Below are positions 25,062 through 32,211 of a stretch of DNA of 64,000 bases, piece after piece. Numbering within the stretch: position 1 is the first letter of the stretch; the number at the start of each line of letters is the position of its first letter. The stretch lies in assembly GCA_002439085.1 (NCBI GenBank), contig DJSW01000011.1, positions 1 to 64,000 on the forward strand, written 5' to 3'. The stretch is from Alphaproteobacteria bacterium UBA6324 (GTDB lineage: Bacteria; Pseudomonadota; Alphaproteobacteria; CAAGCB01; CAG-977). The position numbers and the translations under genes were made by a program. The notes under the pieces were generated by a model that saw only the letters and a program-made list of their open reading frames with translations, did not search any database and was not told the DNA's origin.

Positions 25062-25266
25062 TTGACACCGACTCCGCGGCGCGCTACCGTTTATCCGAGG
25101 CTTGAAACACCTTGGTACAACGGCGAACGCTCCGTTAAAGCGTCTTTTTTATGCCCGCTTTCATGCGGGAGGGCGGCGAATATATTGAATAAGCCCACGT
25201 GTTTGTACCACGGTTTCACCTCCCGCGCCTGACGGATTCGGGCGTTCCTTGAAACGGAGTACAAAA
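25062..25266 (+). ncRNA. Structured leader RNA, copy L1 (C4-like)
   Basis: A promoter-like TTGACA (25062) opens a 205-nt leader ending at the start of ant2. GGTACAA (25114-25120) pairs with TTGTACC (25203-25209); in copy L2 these are GGTAAAA and TTTTACC, a compensatory change. GCGGGAGG (25165-25172) can pair either with GCCCGC (25153-25158) or with CCTCCCGC (25219-25226). Two exclusive folds before an antirepressor gene resemble C4 RNA control of P1/P7 ant. Confidence 0.6.
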
Positions 25267-25623
25267 ATGACAAACTCAATCGTAAAATTTGAAAATCAAG
25301 ACATCGAACTGATTACCGTGGACGGTCAGCCGATGATGACGGCGGCGCAAATTGGAGCAGCGTTAGGGGGAACAGACGGACAAAATGTCCGTCCGTCAGA
25401 CCGACAAAATGTCGGTGCGTGCGATGTCGCTAAAATCTATCGGCGAAATGCCGACGAGTTCACGCCGGAAATGACGCGGATCATCAAACAGGGGCGGACG
25501 CGCGTCCGCGTGTTCAACCGGGAGGGCGCGTGGCTGATCGGAATGTTCGCGCGCACGCCCAAAGCCGCGGCGTGCTGGTTCCGTGTTCTGCAATCGCCCG
25601 CGCGGCGGCGATCAGGAAACTGA
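25267..25623 (+). pseudogene. Truncated antirepressor (ant2), chimeric 3' end
   Basis: Starts MTNSIVKFENQDIELITV and continues as an antirepressor-type N-terminal domain (RIIKQGRTRVRVFNREGAW, LIGMFARTPKA). At about 25570 the sequence becomes a copy of the end of ant1 (from 24983), read in another frame, and at about 25604 it switches to a copy of the last 30 nt of the integrase gene. The last 18 codons are therefore not a natural C-terminus. Inside the gene lie two short palindromes with AAA loops (25375-25393 and 25400-25416). It may still be translated as a short domain. Confidence 0.65.
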
Positions 25624-25644
25624 ACGCCTTTTGCTGAAATGGGT

Positions 25645-25885
25645 TTGACAATGACGGCGACCGCTGATACGTTTTTGGGCGTTGCTCAAAACAACACTAC
25701 CAAAGCGGTTGCCGCGCCCGAAAGATTTTGCGGTATTTTTATGCCCGTTTTTAATGGCGGGAGTGCGAGGAATAGCCTTCGGGTAATAACTCCGCGCTTC
25801 TTTGGTGGCGTTTTGAGCTCCCGCCGCCTAACGGGTCTCAAAAGCTCCTTGGTCGGCGATTTGAAACGCTTAACCAAAGGAGCGA
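25645..25885 (+). ncRNA. Structured leader RNA, copy R1b (C4-like)
   Basis: Near-identical to R1a, including the promoter TTGACA-N17-TACGTT (25645-25673) and the CTTTGGT/ACCAAAG alternatives. The first hairpin is GTTG/CAAC instead of GTGGT/ACCAC, so pairing is conserved while sequence is not. Unlike R1a it is not followed by an antirepressor but by a small convergent gene, so it may act in trans or be a relic of duplication together with the integrase end. Confidence 0.5.
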
Positions 25886-26034
25886 CTTATTGATTTGTAA
25901 CCAAGGAAAATGATCAAAAAGATGATGATTATTCCACGATACGGATTATAATAATCGAAGCGGGACGCCGCTTCAATTATTTTAGGCGCTGAAACAAATA
26001 TGATGCCGGTAGCAGATAAATACGATTTAAACAT
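25870..26034 (-). CDS. 54-residue single-TM protein opposite R1b
   Basis: ATG 26034 follows AGAAGGAGG with ideal spacing, the strongest ribosome site in this region. The peptide has a short N-terminal part (MFKSYLSATGIIFVSAPKII) and a clear membrane span near residues 34-45 (GIIIIFLIIFLGYK), ending basic. Its 3' end overlaps the last part of R1b on the other strand. It is A/T-rich. No family was recognised; small membrane toxins and exclusion peptides are options. Confidence 0.55.
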   Translation of the reverse strand: MFKSYLSATGIIFVSAPKIIEAASRFDYYNPYRGIIIIFLIIFLGYKSISRSFG

Positions 26035-26113
26035 AGGACCTCCTTCTGTTTTATTTATATTTATCTTTAAGAACTGGCTGTTTTGGTCTTGAGTTGGATT
26101 TGCGTTTTTTCCC

Positions 26114-26319
26114 TTGACACCGACTCCGCGGCGCGCTACCGTTTATCCGAGGCTTGAAACACCTTGGTAAAACGGCGAACGCTCCGTCAACGCGTCTTTT
26201 TTATGCCCGCTTTCATGCGGGAGGGCGGCGAATATATTGAATAAGCCCACGTGTTTTTACCACGGTTTCACCTCCCGCGCCTGACGGATTCGGGCGTTCC
26301 TTGAAACGGAGTAAAAAAA
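26114..26319 (+). ncRNA. Structured leader RNA, copy L2 (C4-like)
   Basis: Same layout as L1: TTGACA at 26114, GGTAAAA (26166-26172) pairing with TTTTACC (26255-26261), and the GCGGGAGG switch. It ends with CGGAGTAAAAAAA before ATG 26320 of ant3. The only substitutions in the long-range stem relative to L1 are paired. Confidence 0.6.
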
Positions 26320-26859
26320 ATGAACGAAATCATCACATTCAATTTTAATCAAAACGCTGTCCGCACGACCGTTCGGGACGGTGAACCGTGGTTTGTTGCC
26401 GCCGATGTTGCCAAAGCGTTGGAGTATCGTGATTCCGAACACGCAACCCGTTATCTGGACGAGGACGAAAAGGATACCCTGAATTGGGGTACCCTTGGCG
26501 GAAATCAGGACTTGATCGTCATCAATGAATCGGGGCTGTACAGTCTGATTTTGCGGTCGCGCAAACCCGAAGCAAAAGCGTTCAAGAAATTCGTCACGTC
26601 CGAAGTCCTGCCGTCCATTCGCAAAACGGGCGCGTATGTGGCGAACTCGGCGGCGAACGGACAAACGGCTTTGCCGCCGCCTGAAACGAAAGAGGAAAAA
26701 ATCGCCCGCAAAATCACCATGCTGATGATGGCGGAATGCCATATTATCAAATCCGACTGGTTCAACGAACTGACCGCCGAACTGGAACAAGCCAGAAAAA
26801 CAATCAAAGAACAAAACGAAAAATTAAAGAAAATCGGGCTGTTTCTGGCTGAAAAATAA
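26320..26859 (+). CDS. BRO-N antirepressor (ant3)
   Basis: A 179-residue protein with a BRO-N domain: ITFNFNQNAVRTTVRDGEPWFVAADVAKAL, LIVINESGLYSLILRSRKPEA and KKFVTSEVLPSIRKTGAYV. The short C-terminus is a charged helix ending in a coiled coil (ELEQARKTIKEQNEKLKKIG). The N-terminal domain is closely related to ant1 but the C-terminal part is unrelated. It is preceded by the L2 leader. The likely role is binding or displacing a repressor during induction. Confidence 0.85.
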   Translation: MNEIITFNFNQNAVRTTVRDGEPWFVAADVAKALEYRDSEHATRYLDEDEKDTLNWGTLGGNQDLIVINESGLYSLILRSRKPEAKAFKKFVTSEVLPSIRKTGAYVANSAANGQTALPPPETKEEKIARKITMLMMAECHIIKSDWFNELTAELEQARKTIKEQNEKLKKIGLFLAEK

Positions 26860-27055
26860 CGTTGCCCGCCCGCATGAACCCGCGTATAAAAGAAAAGTCC
26901 GGTGTTTGCACCACCGGACAATTTCCTTAACATGGAAAGGAGTTGCACTATAACTCCATCACATGGTTATAGGATAGGAAATCCGCGAACTTTTGTCAAC
27001 GGATTTCCGGCGGCTCTTTTCCCAACGCGGTTATGTTTCCGCATGGAGGAGCGCC

Positions 27056-27118
27056 ATGTTAAAATTTTTGGCTTTGCTGAAAATTTTAATTGAAATAATC
27101 ATGCTGTTTTTGGGCTGA
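27056..27118 (+). CDS. 20-residue hydrophobic peptide, type I toxin-like
   Basis: ATG 27056 follows GGAGGAG and encodes a 20-residue peptide, almost entirely hydrophobic with two Lys and one Glu (core LLKILIEIIMLFLG). Size and composition resemble Ibs/Tis-type membrane toxins. A 9-codon frame starting at ATG 27033 ends just past the peptide start and could couple translation, as mok does for hok. Function is inferred only from form and context. Confidence 0.45.
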   Translation: MLKFLALLKILIEIIMLFLG

Positions 27119-27126
27119 TTTTTCAA

Positions 27127-27153
27127 GGGCGTCGTTCGCGGCGCCCTTTTTTT
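27127..27153 (+). terminator. Rho-independent terminator with TTCG loop
   Basis: GGGCGTCG-TTCG-CGGCGCCC (one G-U pair) followed by seven T, 8 nt after the peptide stop. Confidence 0.85.
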
Positions 27154-27217
27154 CGCCCCGAAAAACGATCATCGGGACGAAACGGATTCGCGCCAGCTTC
27201 CGCGCGGCATTCGACCG

Positions 27218-27284
27218 CGTTAGTCGAAACGCGTTAGCCGTTAGTCGAAAAACAAATCATCAGACCGACTAATTTTGACTAACG
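27218..27284. repeat. CGTTAGTC repeats near the prophage end
   Basis: Direct copies of CGTTAGTCGAAA at 27218 and 27239, a variant CGTTAGCC at 27232 and an inverted GACTAACG at 27277. They lie between the last phage unit and the tRNA-Lys terminator, where integrase arm sites or attR could be. Two more copies of the octamer lie at 14608 and 14622 beside the terminase genes. Confidence 0.4.
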
Positions 27285-27301
27285 CATTGCTTTATAGCAA
27301 C

Positions 27302-27330
27302 AAAAAAACCGCCCTGTCGGACGGTTTTTT
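27302..27330 (-). terminator. Terminator of tRNA-Lys (bidirectional)
   Basis: The arms ACCGCCC and GGACGGT are flanked by A7 on one side and T6 on the other. It directly follows the tRNA 3' end on the minus strand. Confidence 0.8.
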
Positions 27331-27332
27331 AA

Positions 27333-27408
<76 letters not shown>

Positions 27409-27422
27409 GCAGAGCAATGATG

Positions 27423-27451
27423 TTTATAGCCCCTTTGAAAAGGGTTTGCAA
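27423..27451 (-). promoter_or_regulatory. Promoter of tRNA-Lys
   Basis: On the minus strand, TTGCAA (27446-27451) is 17 nt from TATAAA (27423-27428), about 15 nt before the tRNA 5' end. Confidence 0.65.
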
Positions 27452-27545
27452 TAAAATTTTGATTGCGGCCGAACTTTTTTCGGCGCGTCCGCCCTTTCCT
27501 TTTCAAACAAACAATGCTATCTTCACAAAAAATCCGGAGATTGTC

Positions 27546-28430
27546 ATGACTTTTTCCCGCCTATCCGCTTTGATCCGTCTGTGCCGTCCGCGCCATTGGA
27601 TCAAAAACGCGCTGATTTTCGCGCCGCTGGTGTTCAGCGGGCGGTTGTCGGACGCGGCCGGTTTCACGGCGGCGTTTTACGGGTGGGTGGCGTTCGGGCT
27701 GTATGCGTCCGCCGTCTATGTCTTTAACGATTTGCGCGATGTCGAAAGTGACCGCCGTCACGAAATCAAGAAAAACCGCCCCTTGGCCAGCGGCGCGGTT
27801 TCCGTTGCGTCGGCGCGCGTTCTGGCCGTTTTTCTGTTTTGCGCGGGAACGCTTGTCAACCTTTGCGTCGCGCCGGACAAAACCGCGGCGGCTTTGCCGG
27901 TTCTGTACGTTTTGCTGAACATCCTTTATTCCGCCGGCGTTAAAAAAGTGCCGCTGGCGGACGTGGTCATTCTGGTTTCCGGTTTTCTGATCCGCGTGTT
28001 TTACGGCGGTTTTCTGGTTCACGCCGCGGTTTCCGTATGGCTGTATCTGACCGTGACGGCCATGGCGGCCTGTCTGGGGTTGGGAAAGCGGCGCAACGAA
28101 TTGATGAAACGGATCAAGAGCGGCGATGAAATCGACGGCGTTTTGCAATTCTATACGCCCGCGTTTCTGGACAAGAATATGTATATGTGCCTGACGCTGG
28201 CGATCGCGTTTTACGCGTTGTGGGCGATTGCGCCGATTCCGGCCATGCCCGACCCCGCGAACGCCCGCGTTTGGAGCGTTCCCGCAGTGTTGCTGATCTG
28301 TATGCGTTACAGCCTGCTGATCGAACGGGAAAGTTACGCCGACCCCGTGGACGTTCTGTTTTCCGACCGCGCGTTGCAGGGATTGGTCGCGTTTTACGGT
28401 TTGTTTATGCTGTTGATTATGTACGGATAA
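27546..28430 (+). CDS. UbiA-family prenyltransferase (decaprenyl-phosphate phosphoribosyltransferase-like)
   Basis: A 294-residue integral membrane protein with about eight hydrophobic spans. The start RPRHWIKNALIFAPLVF and the first Asp-rich motif NDLRDVESDRRHEIKKNRPLASG are typical of the UbiA branch containing decaprenyl-phosphate phosphoribosyl transferases, which move phosphoribose from PRPP onto a polyprenyl phosphate. The start is ATG 27546 after CGGAGATTGTC. The next gene, hisH, begins 5 nt after its stop, so the genes are probably co-transcribed. Substrate is inferred from the motif class. Confidence 0.75.
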   Translation: MTFSRLSALIRLCRPRHWIKNALIFAPLVFSGRLSDAAGFTAAFYGWVAFGLYASAVYVFNDLRDVESDRRHEIKKNRPLASGAVSVASARVLAVFLFCAGTLVNLCVAPDKTAAALPVLYVLLNILYSAGVKKVPLADVVILVSGFLIRVFYGGFLVHAAVSVWLYLTVTAMAACLGLGKRRNELMKRIKSGDEIDGVLQFYTPAFLDKNMYMCLTLAIAFYALWAIAPIPAMPDPANARVWSVPAVLLICMRYSLLIERESYADPVDVLFSDRALQGLVAFYGLFMLLIMYG

Positions 28431-28435
28431 AAAAA

Positions 28436-29020
28436 ATGCTGGTGGTTTTGGACTACGGCGGCGGCAATTTGAAAAGCGTCGTCAATATGTTAGATGCCTT
28501 CGCCGTTCCCTACAAACTGACGGATCGGGCGCGCGACGTTGAAAACGCCGGTCGGCTGATCTTTCCGGGGCAAGGGCATTTCGGGCAGGTCATGCAGGCG
28601 TTGACCGTCAAGGGGTTGGCCGAACCTTTGCGCGCCGCCATTCGCAAAGGCGTCCCGTTTTTAGGGATTTGCGTCGGGTTGCAGGTGTTGTTTGATTCGT
28701 CCGAGGAAGCCCCCGGCGTCAAAGGATTGGGGTTGCTGAAAGGCAAAAACGTCCGCTTTACGCAAGGGAAAGTGCCGCAAATCGGGTGGAACAGGATCAA
28801 AACGACCGCCGCTAATTCTTTCCTGCGCGACGATTTTTATTACTTTGTCAATTCCTATCACGCCGTTTGCGACGACCCGTCCGTCGTTTCCGCGACGGCG
28901 GACTATCACGTCCCGTTCACCGCGGCCGTGCAAACCGGCAATATCACGGCAACGCAGTTCCACCCCGAAAAAAGCGGGCAAACCGGTTACGACACCATTC
29001 AACGATGGATCAAAGGATAG
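28436..29020 (+). CDS. hisH: Imidazole glycerol phosphate synthase, glutaminase subunit
   Basis: A 194-residue class I glutamine amidotransferase. Catalytic Cys is in [12 protein letters not shown], and His/Glu in ATQFHPEKS; the N-terminal [12 protein letters not shown] is typical of HisH. It releases ammonia from glutamine and channels it to HisF for IGP and AICAR formation in histidine synthesis. It is followed 6 nt later by hisF. Other his genes (hisB, hisA, hisE) are not nearby, so the pair is detached from the usual operon. Confidence 0.9.
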   Translation: MLVVLDYGGGNLKSVVNMLDAFAVPYKLTDRARDVENAGRLIFPGQGHFGQVMQALTVKGLAEPLRAAIRKGVPFLGICVGLQVLFDSSEEAPGVKGLGLLKGKNVRFTQGKVPQIGWNRIKTTAANSFLRDDFYYFVNSYHAVCDDPSVVSATADYHVPFTAAVQTGNITATQFHPEKSGQTGYDTIQRWIKG

Positions 29021-29026
29021 TTTTCC

Positions 29027-29788
29027 ATGCTGACAAAACGCATCATTCCCTGTTTGGATGTCAAAGACGGGCAAACCGTCAAGGGCGTCAACTTTGAAAA
29101 CCTGAAATACGCGGGCGATCCCGTCGATCTGGCGCGCAAATATTCGCAAGAGGGGGCGGACGAGCTGGTTTTTCTGGACATCACGGCGACGAACGACGGC
29201 CGGAAAACGACGCTGGACATGGTGGAACGCGTCGCGCGCCAAGTATTCATCCCGTTCACGGTCGGCGGCGGCATCCGTTCCATCGACGACATCCGCGCGC
29301 TGCTGCTGGCGGGGGCGGACAAGGTGTCGCTGAACACCGCAGCGGTGGCGAATCCCGCTCTGGTCGCCGAAGCGGCCGGAAAATTCGGGTCGCAATGCGT
29401 CGTTGTCGCCGTTGACGCCAAACGTTTCGACGGCGAATTTTACGTTGTCGTCAACGCGGGACGGAAAAAGACGGAAAAGAAAGTCCTTGATTGGGTCAAA
29501 GAGGTCGAATCGCTGGGCGCGGGCGAGATTTTGCTGACATCCATGGACGCCGACGGCACGCAAAAGGGGTTCGATCTGGAATTGACCGCGCTGGTGTCGA
29601 AAAACACGAACCTGCCCGTCATCGCGTCGGGCGGGGCGGGCCCCGATCCCGACCATTTCGCCGACGTTTTCACCAAAGGCGCGGCGGACGCGGCTTTGGC
29701 GGCGTCGATTTTTCATTTCGGCACACTGCCCGTTCCCGAATTGAAACGGGCGTTGAGCCATAAAGGCATTGATATCAGGTTGGTGTGA
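29027..29788 (+). CDS. hisF: Imidazole glycerol phosphate synthase, cyclase subunit
   Basis: A 253-residue (beta/alpha)8 barrel of normal family length: the start [20 protein letters not shown] carries the catalytic Asp; phosphate-binding segments [14 protein letters not shown] and [14 protein letters not shown] and the second catalytic Asp in [12 protein letters not shown] are present. It condenses PRFAR with ammonia from HisH. It lies directly behind hisH, and the following membrane protein gene starts one base after its stop. Confidence 0.95.
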   Translation: MLTKRIIPCLDVKDGQTVKGVNFENLKYAGDPVDLARKYSQEGADELVFLDITATNDGRKTTLDMVERVARQVFIPFTVGGGIRSIDDIRALLLAGADKVSLNTAAVANPALVAEAAGKFGSQCVVVAVDAKRFDGEFYVVVNAGRKKTEKKVLDWVKEVESLGAGEILLTSMDADGTQKGFDLELTALVSKNTNLPVIASGGAGPDPDHFADVFTKGAADAALAASIFHFGTLPVPELKRALSHKGIDIRLV

Positions 29789-29789
29789 A

Positions 29790-30332
29790 ATGGACTTTTT
29801 TTCCCTGCCGCAAATATTGGGGTACGTCGCCTACACGGTTTCCATGACGGCCGCCATGCAGAAAAACGACAAACGGCTGTTTCTGCTGTTCGCCGTGTCG
29901 AACCTGCTGTTCAGCGTCCACCATTTCATGTTGGGCAACATCAGCGCGGCGTTGTCCAAAATCGTCGTCGGCACGCGTATGTACGTCAACATTTATTTCA
30001 AAGGCGCGATGGTCGCTTTTCCGTTCGCGGCGATTGCGATCGTTTCCGGTTATTACGGGTATAAAAACTTTTACAGCCTGCTGCCCGTCGCGGCGGTTTT
30101 GCTGGCGACGTTCGTTTCGGCGTATTCCGGCGGCGTGAAGCTGCGCGCGTGTTTCATCTGCTGCTGTTCGCTGTGGCTGGTTCACGACATCGCCGGCCGT
30201 TCCGTCGGCGGATGCGTCGAGGATGTCACCAGCCTGATCATCTATTCTTTCGTCCTGCGCCGGATGATCAGAGATGAACGGGAAAAAACGAAAGCCGACG
30301 CCGCACAGCCCCAGCAAAGTGACGCCGCATGA
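29790..30332 (+). CDS. YgjV-like inner membrane protein
   Basis: A 180-residue protein with five or so hydrophobic spans, starting MDFFSLPQILGYVAYTVSMTAAMQ and containing LLFAVSNLLFSVHHFMLGN, the pattern of the YgjV family (quasi PQ-loop-like small membrane proteins) of unknown function. The soluble tail is Lys/Gln-rich. The start at 29790 immediately follows hisF, so it is co-transcribed. Confidence 0.7.
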   Translation: MDFFSLPQILGYVAYTVSMTAAMQKNDKRLFLLFAVSNLLFSVHHFMLGNISAALSKIVVGTRMYVNIYFKGAMVAFPFAAIAIVSGYYGYKNFYSLLPVAAVLLATFVSAYSGGVKLRACFICCCSLWLVHDIAGRSVGGCVEDVTSLIIYSFVLRRMIRDEREKTKADAAQPQQSDAA

Positions 30333-30415
30333 TTGAAAAATCCTTTGTTTTCCCTTTGACCGCATCAAAAATCAGTGTTATTTTTTAATCGGTTGTCAGT
30401 TCCTTTGAGGTTTTT

Positions 30416-31486
30416 ATGACTCTGCTTGTTATTCTGGTCGTTTTAACGGTCGGATTGTCGTTTTTATGTTCCATGCTGGAAGCGTCCCTGTTGTCCATCA
30501 CCCCCAGTTTCATCGCTCAGCTGGAGGAAAGCAAACCGACGCTTTATAAAAAAATTTCCTATTTGAAAGCGCACGTTGACCGTCCCTTGGCAGCGATTTT
30601 GATGTTGAACACGATCGCCAACACCGCCGGCGCCGCGTGCATCGGCGCGCAGGTCGCCGCCGTGTTCGGCCAGCAATACGTCGGGTGGGCGTCCGCGATT
30701 ATGACCGTGCTGATTTTGACGTGCAGCGAAATCATCCCCAAAACCATCGGCGCGACGTGTTGGAACAAACTGGTCGGTTTTTTGTGTTTCATGCTGGGCA
30801 TCATGCTGTTCGTACTGAAACCGTTTTTGAAATTTTTTGAACTGCTGACCGCTCTGATCACGCCCAAAAACGGCGTTAAAACCGATATTCGCGAGGAAAT
30901 CAAGGCGTTGACGAAAATGGGACGCACGGAAAATTTCCTGGACGACGACGAATACAACATGATTTGCAACACGCTGAATCTGGAGGATATCAAGGTCAAA
31001 GACCTGCTGACCCCCCGCAACGTGTGCGTCACCGTCCTGTCGGGCATCAGCGTGCAGGAATTTGTCACAACCGCGACGCAACATTCGTTTTCACGCTATC
31101 CCGTTATGAAAAACGAAGACGAGGAAGTCTTTATCGGTTATGTGCATAAATCGGATATGTTGGGCAAAGACCCCACTTTGCCGATCAACAGCTGTATCCG
31201 CCCGATTTTGGAAATTGCGTCGTCATCCAGCGTCGATTACGTCTTTACGGAAATGCTGCGCACCCACAACCACATCGGCGTCGTGTATGACGAACTGGGA
31301 ACGTGGTTGGGCATCGTCACGATGGAAGACGTGCTGGAAACCATTTTGGGTCAGGAAATTCTGGACGAAACGGACAAGGTGATTGATATGCGCACCTACG
31401 CCAAATTGATCTGGTCAAACAAAAAGGCGGAAAAAAAGCCCTATAAAATCAACCAGACCGCGCCGCAGCAACCTACGGATAGCTGA
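30416..31486 (+). CDS. CNNM/CorC-family membrane protein with CBS pair
   Basis: A 356-residue protein. The N-terminal DUF21/CNNM transmembrane domain (residues 1-150; LSFLCSMLEASLLSITPSFI, TAGAACIGAQVAAVFG, LTCSEIIPKTIG) is followed by a CBS pair (about 195-320; VKDLLTPRNVCVTVLSG ... VVYDELGTWLGIVTMEDVLE). The usual third CorC_HlyC domain is missing or reduced. The family is linked to Mg/Co efflux or magnesium homeostasis. The 3' end overlaps a convergent gene by 14 nt. Confidence 0.85.
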   Translation: MTLLVILVVLTVGLSFLCSMLEASLLSITPSFIAQLEESKPTLYKKISYLKAHVDRPLAAILMLNTIANTAGAACIGAQVAAVFGQQYVGWASAIMTVLILTCSEIIPKTIGATCWNKLVGFLCFMLGIMLFVLKPFLKFFELLTALITPKNGVKTDIREEIKALTKMGRTENFLDDDEYNMICNTLNLEDIKVKDLLTPRNVCVTVLSGISVQEFVTTATQHSFSRYPVMKNEDEEVFIGYVHKSDMLGKDPTLPINSCIRPILEIASSSSVDYVFTEMLRTHNHIGVVYDELGTWLGIVTMEDVLETILGQEILDETDKVIDMRTYAKLIWSNKKAEKKPYKINQTAPQQPTDS

Positions 31487-32210
31487 TCAGGCAATATTGT
31501 TTTTTCGCGTTCAAACGGCCGCAGGTGTCACGCACATCGGCGGCCTTTCCTTTGATATACAGACGGATGTACTTTCCCTTTTCAGGCAGAGTCACTTGCG
31601 TTTCGACCGTTTTGAACCGCGTCAGTTCGGGATACGTCCGTTTCAATTCTCGCCACCCCTTTTCCAACGTTTCCTGCGTATAATAGGATGCCAGATGTGC
31701 GTACAGCGGCGGTTCCTTTTTCATGTTCGTCACCATTTTGACCGGTTGGGCGGCGGGGGCTTTTTTGGAAACGGCCGGTGCCAGCAAATCGTCGTCCGTC
31801 GGCGGTTCGTGTTCGGTTTCCACCTTTAAATGCGCCAGTCGGTCGGCCGCCTGTTTGTTGCCCTGTTCCGCCGCGCGTTCCAACCAGATGACGCCCTCCT
31901 CTTCGTTGCGGGGAACCCCCTCGCCGCGCAGGTACATGACGCCCAGATTGTATTGCGCCGTGTCCAACCCGCCCTTCGCCGCCGAATAATACCAGAACGC
32001 GGCCTGCGTCAGATCCTGCGGCACGCCTTTGCCCCATCGGTACATATGGGCGATGTTGCGTTGTGCCGACAAGTCGCCGTCCTCGGCTGATTGACGCCAT
32101 TGATCGAAAGCGGCGCCGTAATCCCCCCGAACGAACGCTTTGCGGCCGTCTTCAAATGACGCAAATGCCGGTGTGCAAAACATCAGCGCAAGTAAAAAAG
32201 CGGATTTCAT
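31473..32210 (-). CDS. Secreted Sel1-repeat protein with SPOR-like C-terminus
   Basis: A 245-residue protein with signal peptide MKSAFLLALMFCTPAFA. Three Sel1-like repeats lie at about residues 35-135 (AQRNIAHMYRWGKGVPQDL, AQYNLGVMYLRGEGVPRNE). A Pro/Ala linker leads to a C-terminal SPOR-like domain (LYAHLASYYTQETLEKGWRE ... KGKYIRLYIKGKAADVRDTC), which in other proteins binds denuded peptidoglycan. It sits directly downstream of mltG, so a cell-wall role is plausible. Confidence 0.75.
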   Translation of the reverse strand: MKSAFLLALMFCTPAFASFEDGRKAFVRGDYGAAFDQWRQSAEDGDLSAQRNIAHMYRWGKGVPQDLTQAAFWYYSAAKGGLDTAQYNLGVMYLRGEGVPRNEEEGVIWLERAAEQGNKQAADRLAHLKVETEHEPPTDDDLLAPAVSKKAPAAQPVKMVTNMKKEPPLYAHLASYYTQETLEKGWRELKRTYPELTRFKTVETQVTLPEKGKYIRLYIKGKAADVRDTCGRLNAKKQYCLISYP

Positions 32211-32211
32211 A

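Larger units (their letters stand above)
26897..27153 (+). ncRNA. Structured transcript around a 20-residue peptide gene
   Basis: Successive hairpins: GTCCGGTG/CACCGGAC (26897-26919), GGAGTT/AACTCC (26939-26957) and GGAAATCCG/CGGATTTCC (26977-27008), then the peptide gene and a terminator with a TTCG tetraloop (27127-27153). Such a heavily folded leader is typical of type I toxin mRNAs. No dedicated promoter is obvious, so it may be read from ant3. Confidence 0.45.
1..27332. mobile_element. Podovirus-type prophage (left end outside window)
   Basis: A contiguous set of phage modules: structural genes, terminase, primase/helicase, a divergent repressor switch, excisionase, tyrosine integrase and antirepressors. 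It ends next to the 3' end of a tRNA-Lys gene, a common integration site. GGCC is nearly absent throughout and becomes frequent immediately right of the tRNA, which independently marks the boundary near 27.3 kb. The gene content resembles Bordetella BPP-1/T7-like podoviruses (portal with a Bbp19-like neighbour, tail adaptor plus nozzle). The exact attR is not resolved and attL lies outside the window. Confidence 0.93.

Noticed and set aside
26902..27093. 63-residue plus-strand frame over the structured leader
   Set aside because: It crosses three strong hairpins and overlaps the 20-residue peptide, and no ribosome site supports its start; kept only as a possible coupling frame.
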